Of a stretch of 64,000 nucleotides of DNA, positions 33,565 to 42,441 are shown one piece after another. Positions within the stretch are counted from its first letter, which is position 1. Every line of letters starts with the position of its first letter. The DNA lies in the NCBI GenBank assembly GCA_002413785.1, contig DHXR01000042.1, positions 1 through 64,000 on the forward strand. Direction: 5' to 3'. Both the position numbers and the translations under genes were made by a program. Under the pieces are notes generated by a model. The model ran no database searches, was not told the DNA's origin, and saw only the letters and a program-made list of their open reading frames with translations. This DNA comes from Mucilaginibacter sp. UBA5151. Its GTDB lineage: Bacteria; Bacteroidota; Bacteroidia; Sphingobacteriales; Sphingobacteriaceae.

Positions 33565-33934
33565 TACCAATATCATTTTATATCTTTTGGAAGGCAGTGA
33601 CACTTTGGTTGAAATTTTACAAGGCAAAGACATCTACCTGTCATTTATAACTGAACTGGAGTTGATTGGGTACAAAGGCAATTCTATCAGACGGGAAGAA
33701 CAAATTGCAGCGCTATTAAGTGATTGCTCCATTATTTCAATGAATAATCTTATCAAAGAAAAATATGTTGAGATAAGAAAAAGACATCATTTAAAATTAG
33801 CCGATACGGTAATTGCTGCTACGGCAATAGCATTTGATATGCCAATAATTACTGCCGATAAACAATTTGGAACTGTAAACGGATTAAAATTGATTACTTA
33901 CCAGCACAATATTAGGCCTGCCGACTTGTCCTAA
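33539..33934 (+). CDS. PIN-domain toxin, VapC type (second pair)
   Basis: This 131-residue PIN protein has Asp9 in ILVDTNIILYLLEG, a Glu in SFITELELIGY and Asp residues in LADTVIAATA and TADKQFG. These are the acidic set of a Mg-dependent RNase. It has the same organisation as the pair at 9703-10310 but the sequence is clearly different. The start codon lies inside the antitoxin gene. A truncated VOC-family gene follows on the opposite strand 14 bases beyond the stop. Confidence 0.88.
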   Translation: MSGKEILVDTNIILYLLEGSDTLVEILQGKDIYLSFITELELIGYKGNSIRREEQIAALLSDCSIISMNNLIKEKYVEIRKRHHLKLADTVIAATAIAFDMPIITADKQFGTVNGLKLITYQHNIRPADLS

Positions 33935-33947
33935 AAAAGAAGTTCAA

Positions 33948-34061
33948 TCAGTTGTAACGGATAATATGTTCAACTTTTGAGTTATCGAACAATGAAATGT
34001 AAAAGTTCATAGCTTCTTCGGCTTTGCCGGAGAACATCAGGAAATTGGTGATTTTTTGCAT
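33948..34061 (-). pseudogene. Truncated PhnB-like VOC gene (5' fragment)
   Basis: From an ATG at 34061 the frame encodes 37 residues (MQKITNFLMFSGKAEEAMNF, then YISLFDNSKVEHIIRYN) and stops. This is the characteristic first beta-alpha unit of PhnB/VOC proteins, which are normally 130-160 residues. The rest is gone and the VapC gene lies where it should be. The gene appears to have been cut by arrival of the toxin-antitoxin module or by an associated deletion. Confidence 0.78.
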
Positions 34062-34078
34062 GGGAATGAATATTAAAA

Positions 34079-35143
34079 TCAATAAAATTCTTCTCTTATT
34101 TCTACTAAAATATTTTCTGCTTTTTTAATATCCGGTTGTTCAGGTAAATCTGACTGGTTATATAAGACTTTTATCAGTTCCATTTTTTCATCAACCATTT
34201 GCATAAGGGTATCAAACTCAAAGGTCCCGCTACGGATTTTTAACAAAAAATCCCTGTCTTCCCGATGAACGATTACCTCATGGTAAAGAGCAATCTCCCC
34301 GGCCATATTTAACAGGCGAAACGTATGCATCATATTTTTCGCGTCATAGCTCTTCCCATGGGCTAATGTACTTTCATAACGGGCCTGGCTGCGTTTCTCT
34401 TCCCATTCTTTATATTCCTTATACTCTTTGCAATACGTTGAGTAACCATCTTTATTAAAATTCATTGTTGCCAAAGGTTGAATGTTTTTAGGCACAGAAC
34501 TTAGCTGAACATCATCGGCATCAGGCCCTGAAACAATTCCTTTAAACCAGCCATTATCAGTCAATTGTTTTTGATGATACAATAAATAAACATTCCTGAA
34601 ATGATCTAAATCAACCAAACCACAATCTTGCTGTGCGAGCTTATTTTCATTTAACCATGAATTTAACGGAATACTCCCGTTTTTGTAAATTACGTAACAA
34701 AAATCAAGGACAGATTTCCGGGTTTTGTCCATCGGTTTATTGATCTTTTTATTCAAGCCCTTTGCTTTCCTGATCTGCGTTTGTGCATAACCGGCAAAAG
34801 TATCCAGACATAGTTTCGATAAAAAATCTCCTGGTTTTATAAGGTTCATCAACGGGTGCCGGTATAGCACACATTCGGCCGGGGTGTTCAGTAATTCAAG
34901 GATATTAGGATTGTTTTTTGTTAAAAGTTCGAGGAATCTTTTAATTTCAAAATATACTTCATCATTGCTTTCATTTGCAACCTGATCGCAGGACTCAAAA
35001 CCATACAATTCCCTTTTAGGCACGATAAAAATCCCCTTTTTATCAACATCAGAACCCGGCAGGTTCAGGTTATAGGCCTGGCTTCCGCTAATACAATCTA
35101 AAAGGATAAATTCCTTTTGCTGATGCAGTTGAGCAAAATTCAT
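34079..35143 (-). CDS. Nucleotidyltransferase of the COG3541/RlaP-like superfamily (longer paralogue)
   Basis: This 354-residue protein begins with a minimal polymerase-beta-type nucleotidyltransferase core: CISGSQAYNLNLPGSDVD, with Gly20-Ser21 and Asp32/Asp34 as the catalytic pair. A helical C-terminal region contains HTFRLLNMAGEIALYHE. It resembles predicted nucleotidyltransferases found in pairs and linked in other genomes to RNA-repair gene sets. No RtcB-type ligase is adjacent here. It overlaps the second nucleotidyltransferase gene by four bases (ATGA), so the two are coexpressed. The substrate is unknown. Confidence 0.78.
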   Translation of the reverse strand: MNFAQLHQQKEFILLDCISGSQAYNLNLPGSDVDKKGIFIVPKRELYGFESCDQVANESNDEVYFEIKRFLELLTKNNPNILELLNTPAECVLYRHPLMNLIKPGDFLSKLCLDTFAGYAQTQIRKAKGLNKKINKPMDKTRKSVLDFCYVIYKNGSIPLNSWLNENKLAQQDCGLVDLDHFRNVYLLYHQKQLTDNGWFKGIVSGPDADDVQLSSVPKNIQPLATMNFNKDGYSTYCKEYKEYKEWEEKRSQARYESTLAHGKSYDAKNMMHTFRLLNMAGEIALYHEVIVHREDRDFLLKIRSGTFEFDTLMQMVDEKMELIKVLYNQSDLPEQPDIKKAENILVEIREEFY

Positions 35144-35895
35144 GATATGATATATTTACGAAAAATGACGTTTAATTCGTTTGCTGGTTGGTGATTTGGC
35201 GCTATTTGGCCCATTGATTCTTTACACATTGCAAGTGTTTCATTTAACCATTCATCCAAAACAGGAAACGATGTAATAAAAGTTTTCTCATCACTCACCG
35301 ACTTCATTTTCAGCAATGTATCGACAATGGTTTGAAAAGATTCAGCATCCACCAGACCCCGTAATTTCCCAAACTCCATTGGCGGGACTGTCTGTTTCTC
35401 AATAATCCATTTGCACGCTAAAGCCGATCTCAGTGCATAAAAATAACGTTTCAGTTTTATTTGTTCACCTTGCAAATCATTATTAACAGTATTTAACGCC
35501 ATAGATAAATAATGATTCCCTGCTGCCCTTAAAGAAAAGTATTTAGGCATTAATTGTTGCAACCCGCCCGCAAAACCAGATTCATCCATATAAATTATAG
35601 GTGACTGCAACCATTCATATAATGGGCCATTGGATTTTAAAAATAGCTTTAGCGCTTTTTTGACATCCCATCCACCAATATCAAGTAATTCATTAACCGG
35701 CAAATCAATAACATCATTAATTTCGTGTATGCTGAGATAATCATTTTTTTTTCGGGCATAAATAAATCGAACATCAAAATCGCTGTCTGGTGAAGGGAAT
35801 CCCCAGGCCCTGCTTCCTGATTCACAGGCGTACAAAATACGGATGTTATGATCTGCCTCTAATTTTCGCAGTTGTTCTTTTATCGTTTCCAGCAT
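35140..35895 (-). CDS. Nucleotidyltransferase of the COG3541/RlaP-like superfamily (shorter paralogue)
   Basis: This protein has 251 residues from the ATG at 35895 (MLETIKEQLRKLEADHNI). The catalytic motif is ACESGSRAWGFPSPDSDFDV with Gly27-Ser28 and Asp39/Asp41. A later KYFYALRSALACKWI helix is also seen in relatives. The open frame runs back to 36183, but that extension reads through a fold-back repeat and is not protein-like, so the internal ATG is used. It heads the two-gene unit. Acting on RNA or small nucleotides is inferred from the family only. Confidence 0.8.
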   Translation of the reverse strand: MLETIKEQLRKLEADHNIRILYACESGSRAWGFPSPDSDFDVRFIYARKKNDYLSIHEINDVIDLPVNELLDIGGWDVKKALKLFLKSNGPLYEWLQSPIIYMDESGFAGGLQQLMPKYFSLRAAGNHYLSMALNTVNNDLQGEQIKLKRYFYALRSALACKWIIEKQTVPPMEFGKLRGLVDAESFQTIVDTLLKMKSVSDEKTFITSFPVLDEWLNETLAMCKESMGQIAPNHQPANELNVIFRKYIIS

Positions 35896-36104
35896 ACAAC
35901 GGCAATTTACAACATTCCGCCATATTGTCTGAACCGGGATTAAGCTGATTTTATAGATTTTGAACTTTTCTATCGTTCCAACAAAAAAATCGAATTGAAA
36001 TACCTTCCAAAGTATCACGAGGGTTCTATGATTTGCATGTGCAGAGATTGCATTGTTCCTACCTATGTCATGTTGCTTTTTCCTGTAATTACGATAGAAT
36101 TGGG

Positions 36105-36213
36105 TGTCATGGTGAGGCACTCGAACCATGCGCGCAAAGGCACAACGCCAATGCAATAACGCTATGCAAAGCGTACAGGCCACCTCACATGGTTCGAGCG
36201 CCTCACCATGACA
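36105..36213. repeat. Fold-back element with GCATTRGCG-type loop (copy C)
   Basis: Arms 36105-36130 (TGTCATGGTGAGGCAC...) and 36188-36213 pair at 25 of 26 positions. On the minus strand the loop contains GCATTGGCGTTGTGCC (36154-36139), similar to the loop cores at 82 and 58117. It lies between the nucleotidyltransferase start and guaA and produces spurious open frames on both strands. Confidence 0.8.
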
Positions 36214-36243
36214 GCCTTTTTTTGTCCAACCTTACAACATTCC

Positions 36244-36286
36244 GCACAAAAAAAATCCGAAATCGAACATCCGAAATCCGAAATTC
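36244..36286. repeat. AATCCGAAATC word repeat upstream of guaA
   Basis: AATCCGAAATCGAACATCC and GAAATCCGAAATTC are tandem variants of an 8-10 base word just upstream of the guaA promoter. The family is related to the GTCCGAAGTCCGAAG words in folC. Confidence 0.5.
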
Positions 36287-36301
36287 TTCAAATCAAAAAC
36301 C

Positions 36302-36309
36302 TATCTTTG
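36302..36309 (+). promoter_or_regulatory. Bacteroidota -7 box abutting the guaA start codon
   Basis: TATCTTTG fits TAnnTTTG and ends only three bases before the guaA ATG at 36313. Transcription would begin at or next to the start codon, so guaA mRNA is predicted to be leaderless or nearly so. Confidence 0.55.
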
Positions 36310-36312
36310 CCC

Positions 36313-37842
36313 ATGCAAGAAAAAATCCTCATTCTTGACTTCGGCTCGCAGTTTACACAGCTGATAGCGCGCCGTGTCAGGGAACTCAATATTTACTGTG
36401 AGATCCACCCCTTCAATCATTTCCCCGAAGTTGACAGCACTGTAAAAGGAATTATCCTTTCGGGCAGTCCGTATTCTGTAAGGCAGGAAGATCCGCCATC
36501 TTTTGATTTTGAAAAATTTCACGGTAAACTACCAATTTTAGGTGTTTGCTATGGCGCTCAATATATGGCCCATTTTCATGGCGGCGAAGTATTACCATCA
36601 AGTACCCGCGAATATGGTCGTGCAAACCTTCAGTATATAAGTGAACATAACCCGCTTTTTAAACTGATTCTTCCGGGTTCACAGGTTTGGATGTCGCATG
36701 CGGATACCATTGCCAGTATTGGGGATAATTTTGAAATTATTGCAAGTACCGATACCGTTAAGGTTGCCGCCTATCATGTAAAAGGCACAAAAACCTACGG
36801 TATCCAGTTTCACCCGGAAGTTACCCATAGTGTTGATGGCAAGCAATTGCTGCATAACTTTTTGGTTGATATTTGCGGATGTAAGCAAGACTGGACAGCA
36901 GATTCATTTGTAGAAACCACTATTGCTGCCCTAAAGACTAAACTTGGCGACGATAAAGTAGTGCTCGGCCTGTCCGGCGGAGTAGATTCATCTGTTGCGG
37001 CGGTGTTGCTGCACCATGCTATCGGCAAAAACCTGCATTGTATATTTGTAGATAATGGCCTGCTGCGCAAGGACGAATACCAGTCGGTATTGGATTCGTA
37101 CCAGCACATGGGGCTGAACATAAAAGGTGTCGACGCCAAACAGCGTTTTTACGATGCGCTGGCTGGCTTAACCGATCCTGAGAAAAAACGTAAAGCCATA
37201 GGCCGCGTATTCATTGAGGTTTTTGATGACGAGGCACACAAGGTAAAAGACGTAAAATGGCTTGGCCAGGGAACCATTTACCCGGATGTGATTGAATCTG
37301 TTTCGGTGAAGGGTCCATCGGCCACCATAAAATCTCACCATAACGTGGGCGGGCTGCCTGATTTTATGAAACTGAAGGTGGTTGAACCTTTAAACACCCT
37401 GTTTAAAGACGAAGTGCGCCGTGTTGGCAAGGCTTTGGGCATTGATCCTAATATTTTAGGCAGGCATCCGTTCCCCGGTCCGGGTCTGGCTATCAGGATA
37501 TTAGGTGAGGTTACCCCGCAAAAAGTTGCAATTTTACAGGAAGCCGATGCGATTTATATCAACAATTTGCGGTCGGCAGGTGTTTATGACAAAGTATGGC
37601 AGGCCGGTTGCATATTTTTACCGGTACAGTCGGTAGGTGTAATGGGCGATGAACGTACTTACGAGAATGTGATTTGCCTGCGCGCTGTGGAATCACTGGA
37701 CGGCATGACAGCCGACTGGTGCCATCTGCCTTATGACTTGCTGGCAAAAATCAGCAACGAGATCATAAATAATGTAAAAGGAATTAACCGGGTAGTATAT
37801 GACATCAGTAGTAAACCGCCTGCAACCATTGAGTGGGAATAG
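36313..37842 (+). CDS. guaA: GMP synthase (glutamine-hydrolysing)
   Basis: GuaA converts XMP to GMP with ATP and ammonia from glutamine. This 509-residue protein has the class I amidotransferase domain (ILDFGSQFTQLIARRVREL at the start, nucleophile Cys79 in GVCYGAQY, and FHPEVTHS with the catalytic His-x-Glu). The ATP-pyrophosphatase loop is GLSGGVDSSVAA (about 218-229), and the C-terminal dimer domain has GRHPFPGPGLAIRILGE. The length is normal. The open frame extends upstream to 36208 through repeats; the ATG at 36313 matches the family start. The next gene begins inside its 3' end. Confidence 0.97.
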   Translation: MQEKILILDFGSQFTQLIARRVRELNIYCEIHPFNHFPEVDSTVKGIILSGSPYSVRQEDPPSFDFEKFHGKLPILGVCYGAQYMAHFHGGEVLPSSTREYGRANLQYISEHNPLFKLILPGSQVWMSHADTIASIGDNFEIIASTDTVKVAAYHVKGTKTYGIQFHPEVTHSVDGKQLLHNFLVDICGCKQDWTADSFVETTIAALKTKLGDDKVVLGLSGGVDSSVAAVLLHHAIGKNLHCIFVDNGLLRKDEYQSVLDSYQHMGLNIKGVDAKQRFYDALAGLTDPEKKRKAIGRVFIEVFDDEAHKVKDVKWLGQGTIYPDVIESVSVKGPSATIKSHHNVGGLPDFMKLKVVEPLNTLFKDEVRRVGKALGIDPNILGRHPFPGPGLAIRILGEVTPQKVAILQEADAIYINNLRSAGVYDKVWQAGCIFLPVQSVGVMGDERTYENVICLRAVESLDGMTADWCHLPYDLLAKISNEIINNVKGINRVVYDISSKPPATIEWE

Positions 37843-39058
37843 GTGGCTCTTATTTTTAATAATAGCACTAATATCGGCTGCATGTTCGCCAAAACTACAG
37901 CCGGTATCGGTGCATCCTGTAAATAAAGCAGCCGAAAAACCGGTAGTTAACAAGCAGCCTGTAAAACCGGGCGGAATTGAAAAATCTGCTGAAACAAAAG
38001 TATCAACCATATCGCTGCTATTGCCGTTTGACCTCGACCATCTGGCGCCGGGATCATCCTATACGTCGGTTAGCCTGAGAGAGGCCGACATTGCCCTTGA
38101 TTACTACCGCGGCTTTAAACTGGCGCTGGATTCGTTAACCGCACAGGGTTATAATTTTAAACTATTGGTTTTTGATACCCGGGGCAATAAAGCCCAGGCC
38201 CGCAGCCTTGCCAATAACCCTGCAATAAGGGGCAGCGGGCTGATAGTAGGTCCCGTTTTCCCTGGTGATGTAAAAGCTTTTATCGCCAACTATCCCAATG
38301 GCCGCCAGCCCATTGTTTCGCCGCTTTCACCCGCGCCGCCTTCTACCTTTAAAAGCCCGCAATTGATCACCGCTATCCCCCCGCTTGAATACCATGCATG
38401 GGCGGCGGCAAGATATATCAAAAACAAAATAAATCCCAAAACCATATTTATCCTCCGTTCGGGCTTTAGCGACGAAAACGATTATATCATCCCTTTTAAA
38501 AGGGCCATCGACAGCCTGAGTAAAAAGCACATCAAATTTGTTGATATTACCGTCATTCATGGTCAGTTAAATTCATTGATACCGGAGCTTTCAACAACAG
38601 AAAAAAATGTTTTTGTTATACCGGCAAAGGACCAGCATTTTTTAAACATTACGCTACGGGCGCTGGATACATTAAGCGGCACATACCCGGTCGCGGTTTT
38701 CGGGCACCCCAACTGGGTTAGCTACCCATTTTTAAAAGCGGACCTGTTGCAGCGGCTGGATACGCATATTACCTCTGCAGACAGGGTGGATTACAAGGCT
38801 GCCAATACTCAAACTTTTATACGCCAATACAAGCAGGCCTATAACACCGAACCTACCAACTATGCCATAAAAGGCTTTGACGAAGGTTTATATTTTGGTC
38901 AGCTGCTGGCCGCCGATAGCCTGAAAAACCTGGCGACGAGTGATTTTACCGGGCTGCACAATAAATTCCATTTGCAGAAAAAAACTGGCCTGGGTTGGGT
39001 AAACACCCATGTAAGCGTGTATAAATATGCTAACTTTGAGCTGAAAAAGGTAGAATGA
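37799..39058 (+). CDS. Periplasmic-binding-fold lipoprotein (type 1, LpoA/Leu-binding-like)
   Basis: This 419-residue protein has a lipoprotein signal with lipobox ISAAC (Cys29). A type 1 periplasmic binding fold follows: STISLLLPFDLDH, ALDYYRGFKLALDSL, SGLIVGPVFPGDVKA and FGHPNWVSYPF. It has no LysM domain. Relatives in Bacteroidota are annotated as ABC-transporter substrate-binding or penicillin-binding-protein-activator-like proteins. No permease or ATPase gene adjoins, so a role other than import is likely. The gene overlaps the 3' end of guaA by 44 bases in another frame and its stop overlaps the next start (ATGA). Confidence 0.78.
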   Translation: MTSVVNRLQPLSGNRWLLFLIIALISAACSPKLQPVSVHPVNKAAEKPVVNKQPVKPGGIEKSAETKVSTISLLLPFDLDHLAPGSSYTSVSLREADIALDYYRGFKLALDSLTAQGYNFKLLVFDTRGNKAQARSLANNPAIRGSGLIVGPVFPGDVKAFIANYPNGRQPIVSPLSPAPPSTFKSPQLITAIPPLEYHAWAAARYIKNKINPKTIFILRSGFSDENDYIIPFKRAIDSLSKKHIKFVDITVIHGQLNSLIPELSTTEKNVFVIPAKDQHFLNITLRALDTLSGTYPVAVFGHPNWVSYPFLKADLLQRLDTHITSADRVDYKAANTQTFIRQYKQAYNTEPTNYAIKGFDEGLYFGQLLAADSLKNLATSDFTGLHNKFHLQKKTGLGWVNTHVSVYKYANFELKKVE

Positions 39059-40218
39059 AGGCAATCAATCAGCTTAAAACGTTTCAGCGAATTTTAGAGG
39101 AATATCCGGCAGAAACGCCACTTGGTAAGTTTTTACCCGGTTTTTACCGTCAGAACAAACAAATGGGTTCCACCGACCGGCGCATTGCCGGGAGGTTAAT
39201 GTATAACTATTTCCGTCTTGGGAAAGCATTAGCCGGATTGCCCGCAGATGAGCGACTTTTTGTTGCTGAATTTTTATGCAATACACAGCTCAATTCTTTT
39301 TTGCAGCATTTTAAACCTGAATGGGCCGCCTGTATAGGTTTTAGTTTAGACGAAAAGCTAAACCTCGTGAAAACTGCCCACCCCGAATTTAATTTAGACG
39401 ATGTATTTCCCTGGCCCAGGCAACTTTCTGCCGGTATTAACAAAGCCGCCTTTTTGCGTTCATTTTTTGTGCAGCCCGACCTTTTTATCCGGGTTTATAA
39501 AGGATTTGAAACACATGTAAAGACGGCGCTTACAGCAGCAGAAATTACGTTTAAGGATGAAGGCAAGGGTTGCTTCGCTTTGCCAAATGGCACAAAACTT
39601 GAAGCCGTGATCGCCAACCCGCATTGGTACGAGGTGCAGGATTTTTCGTCGCAGCAGACTGCGCAATATTTTAAACCTCAAAAATGGGAAAGCTGGTGGG
39701 ATGCGTGCGCGGCCTCTGGCGGGAAATCGCTGCTGCTGCATGACCTGGAGCCTAATTTAAAACTCGTGGTTTCCGACATCCGTGAATCTATTTTAACAAA
39801 CCTTGATGAACGTTTCCAGCAAGCGGGCCTTACTAAATACCAGAAAAAACTCCTTGATCTTACCCAAAACAACGACCTGCTTTTGCATGATTATGCTTTC
39901 GACGGCATCATCCTTGATGCTCCATGCAGCGGCTCAGGCACCTGGGGTCGCACGCCGGAGATGATCAGTCAGTTTGATACCTATAAAATTGATTTTTTTC
40001 AGCGTTTGCAGCAAAGTATTGCGCGCAATGTGGTTAAATACCTTAAATCTGGTAAGCCACTTATTTATATCACCTGTTCCGTTTTTAAAGCAGAGAATGA
40101 AGATGTGGTTAATTTTATGGTGAAGGAGTTGGGGTTGAAATTGGAGGCGCAAACCGTTTTGAAGGGGTATGAGAACAAGGCGGATACGATGTTTGCGGCA
40201 AGGCTGATAGGGATTTGA
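39055..40218 (+). CDS. RsmB/NOP2-family RNA (cytosine-5) methyltransferase
   Basis: This 387-residue protein has an N-terminal NusB-like helical region and a C-terminal SAM domain. Motif I is WDACAASGGKSLLL, motif IV DAPCSGSGTWGR with Cys291, and motif VI YITCSVFKAENEDVV with catalytic Cys341. It methylates cytosine in rRNA or tRNA, and the target is not certain. It is translationally coupled to the upstream lipoprotein gene. The motifs are intact. Confidence 0.88.
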   Translation: MKAINQLKTFQRILEEYPAETPLGKFLPGFYRQNKQMGSTDRRIAGRLMYNYFRLGKALAGLPADERLFVAEFLCNTQLNSFLQHFKPEWAACIGFSLDEKLNLVKTAHPEFNLDDVFPWPRQLSAGINKAAFLRSFFVQPDLFIRVYKGFETHVKTALTAAEITFKDEGKGCFALPNGTKLEAVIANPHWYEVQDFSSQQTAQYFKPQKWESWWDACAASGGKSLLLHDLEPNLKLVVSDIRESILTNLDERFQQAGLTKYQKKLLDLTQNNDLLLHDYAFDGIILDAPCSGSGTWGRTPEMISQFDTYKIDFFQRLQQSIARNVVKYLKSGKPLIYITCSVFKAENEDVVNFMVKELGLKLEAQTVLKGYENKADTMFAARLIGI

Positions 40219-40312
40219 AAATTTGTTGATTTGAAGATTTGAAAATAATAGTAAAAATAGCAGATTGCTTCACTAATCAATTTATCCATCACCTTAACAC
40301 AATAATTCAAGC

Positions 40313-40939
40313 GTGAAGAATCAACCTATAATTTTAAATCGCATTTCGATTTCGTTGGTGCTGCTGATTGGTTTTGGCATCATACTTTATTCATGCAATT
40401 CGGCCAGTCATAAATTAACTGCGGTGAAAGATACTTCCCAAAAGGCTTTTCCTTTGAAATATCCTAAACATGACGAAGGTGAGGATGATAATCCAGAACC
40501 GTCTTTAGCATCCATATTAAAAGACCAGCTTAAAAGTTATAAGGACACCATTAAAGTAGATACTATTTTTTTATTGAGTTTACATGATACAATGAGTGTC
40601 CAATTAAGACATTATTGTACTTACGATCATAAAATAAACTTACCTCCCAGGTATCTTAAGTTGTTTAATCTTAAAAAATTTCAGGCTCACGATTTTGTAT
40701 CGGGATTGGTGAAAATAAATTCAAAGGTTGTGTTTGATGGCATCATAAAGAAAGCGGAATTTCAAAGTTTGCTTAATGACGAATTAATAAAATACGCTGT
40801 GTTGTTAGCGCCTAACGTAACGTTATCCGGCAATAGTTTATCATTACAATACAGCATATCAGTTCCATTATCAGATGTAGGTCAGGGCTTTACAATGAAG
40901 ATTGATACTTTGGGCAGAAAACATATAACTGCTGATTAA
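40313..40939 (+). CDS. Putative lipoprotein, unknown function
   Basis: This 208-residue protein starts with GTG at 40313. A membrane-spanning signal (ISLVLLIGFGIILYSC) has a possible lipobox cysteine at residue 28. The rest contains no recognised domain; a cysteine/tyrosine segment LRHYCTYDHKINLPPRYLK and a C-terminal strand region ISVPLSDVGQGFTMKIDTL are visible. It stands alone before the REP array. I do not recognise the family. Confidence 0.62.
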   Translation: MKNQPIILNRISISLVLLIGFGIILYSCNSASHKLTAVKDTSQKAFPLKYPKHDEGEDDNPEPSLASILKDQLKSYKDTIKVDTIFLLSLHDTMSVQLRHYCTYDHKINLPPRYLKLFNLKKFQAHDFVSGLVKINSKVVFDGIIKKAEFQSLLNDELIKYAVLLAPNVTLSGNSLSLQYSISVPLSDVGQGFTMKIDTLGRKHITAD

Positions 40940-40957
40940 CTTTCAGAGCCCCCTTAG

Positions 40958-41412
40958 CGAGCTACCCATTTGTAGCATTTTCAAATCATTCAATTTGTCA
41001 CATTAGTGGTTACCCTTCGCGAGGGGTAGCCGCTACGCGGCACAAAAGAATGGTTGGGTCTTTTTCTACAAACGGGTTACCCCTACGGGGTATTTGTATT
41101 GGACTAATAAACCTGTGCCTTATACTCACCACAAACCCGATATGCCACGTAGTGGCTACCCGTTTGTAGAAACCAGCAACAACATTTTTTTGCCGCGTAG
41201 CGGTTACCCAATTCGCGAAGGGTGGCCGCTAACGTGGCAAGATCACCTTGTTATTTATTTTCCACAAACGGGTTACCGCTATGCGGTATTTGAATTGCGC
41301 TAATAAACCCGTGTTTTATAACCGCTGCAAACCCGATATGCAACGTAGTGGCTACCCGTTTGTAGAACAAAGCAACCACATTTTTTTTGCCGCGTAGCGG
41401 CTACCCTGCGCC
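40958..41412. repeat. REP array left of the RAYT transposase
   Basis: At least eight palindromic units of two alternating types occur in head-to-head arrangement. One type is CCGC(T)ACGCGG / GCCGCGTAGCGGCTACCC. The other is CTACAAACGGGTTACCCC-TA-CGGGGTATTTG, or its complement CGATATGCCACGTAGTGGCTACCCG with variations. Variants of GTAGCGGCTACCC and CACGTAGTGGCTACCC are frequent. The same units continue on the other side of the transposase gene. Such repeats are the substrates of REP-associated tyrosine transposases. Confidence 0.85.
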
Positions 41413-41454
41413 GATTTGCTTTTAAATGTTAATTTTGACCATATCTTTATCATT

Positions 41455-41922
41455 ATGTCAAATACCTATACCCAATTGTATATTCATTGCGTTTTTGCAG
41501 TAAAATATCGCCAAGCCGTTATACAACCTTCCTGGGAAGAACGTCTTCACAAATACATTACGGGCACTCTGCAAAATAATGGACATAAATTATTGGCCAT
41601 AAATTCAATGCCCGATCATTTACATTTTTTTGTCGGACTTAACCCAAAACAATCAATTTCGGATATGATGCGGCTGGCAAAAGGAGATAGTTCCGAATTT
41701 GTAAACAAAGAAAAATTTACCGAAAGAAAATTTTATTGGCAGGATGGTTATGGGGCGTTCAGCAACAGTCGCACACAAATTGACGGCGTAGTTAAATACA
41801 TCATCAATCAAAAGCAACATCATTCCAAAAAGACATTTCGAGAAGAATATTTGGAAATATTGAGAGATTATGCGGTTGAATACGATGAAAAATATATTTT
41901 CCACGATTTGTTAGACGGATAG
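41455..41922 (+). CDS. REP-associated tyrosine transposase (Y1/HUH superfamily, IS200-like)
   Basis: This protein has 155 residues from the ATG at 41455 (MSNTYTQLYIHCVFAVKYRQ). The HUH motif is SMPDHLHFFVGL with His55 and His57, and the candidate nucleophile Tyr115 lies in VVKYIINQKQHH. These single-strand-DNA transposases cut at hairpins such as the REP units that flank this gene on both sides. The coding sequence is intact. The upstream frame extends to 41416 but the internal ATG fits the family. Its position inside the array suggests that it made, or once mobilised, the array. Confidence 0.9.
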   Translation: MSNTYTQLYIHCVFAVKYRQAVIQPSWEERLHKYITGTLQNNGHKLLAINSMPDHLHFFVGLNPKQSISDMMRLAKGDSSEFVNKEKFTERKFYWQDGYGAFSNSRTQIDGVVKYIINQKQHHSKKTFREEYLEILRDYAVEYDEKYIFHDLLDG

Positions 41923-42155
41923 GGGTAGCCGCTACGCGGCACAAAAACAGGTCATGTTTTTGGCTACAAACGCGTTGCTCCTATGGGGTATTTGAATAAA
42001 TGGCTTCTATGCCACATTAGTGGCTGCCCGTTTGTAGAATATTATTCAAATCAATCATATTGCCACGTCGGTGGCTACCCAATTCGCGAAGGGTAACCAC
42101 TAACGTGGCAAAGAAAATGTTATGGTTTTTTCTACAAACGGGTTACCCCTATGGG
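41923..42155. repeat. REP array right of the RAYT transposase
   Basis: The same units resume directly at the transposase stop codon: GGGGTAGCCGCTACGCGGC, then CTACAAACGCGTTGCTCC, CCACATTAGTGGCTGCCCG, CCACGTCGGTGGCTACCC and CTACAAACGGGTTACCCC. Together with the left block they give an array of more than 1.1 kb including the gene. Confidence 0.85.
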
Positions 42156-42441
42156 GTATTTGAATTGCCAATCAAATTCCTCCGCCTTAAGGCAGAGGTT
42201 AGGAGGCCTGGCCTACAAATGCGTATTACTTCTAAACAACTTTATCGCAATCGCCAATAAAATTACCCCAAACGATTTCCGCAAAATGTTTAATCCTGTT
42301 TTGCCCGGCAATTTTTCGAGCCATTTTACACTTTTTGGCGGATCAGAATGACAAAGGGTAGCTGGCGATCGATGTACCCGACTATGTGCTCTGCGGCCAT
42401 GCCATTGTGCCTGCCGCAAACGGCCTGCTGCAAACTTTCCA
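42156..42441. other. Gap between REP array and ligA
   Basis: I see no supported gene. Short stretches look faintly coding in both directions (for example an open plus-strand frame over about 42230-42350), but I recognise no family and they may be decayed remnants. Confidence 0.4.

Noticed and set aside
35896..36183. N-terminal extension of 96 codons for the nucleotidyltransferase at 35140-35895
   Set aside because: The extension is translated from a fold-back repeat (36105-36213) and AT-rich DNA, has no family resemblance, and the catalytic domain starts naturally at the ATG at 35895.
36208..36312. 35-codon upstream extension of guaA
   Set aside because: It runs through repeats and the promoter box; the GMP synthase family starts at MQEKILILDFGS.
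40958..42155. CRISPR-like appearance of regularly spaced repeats
   Set aside because: The units alternate in orientation, are palindromic and vary in spacing, there are no cas genes, and a RAYT transposase sits in the middle; this is a REP array.
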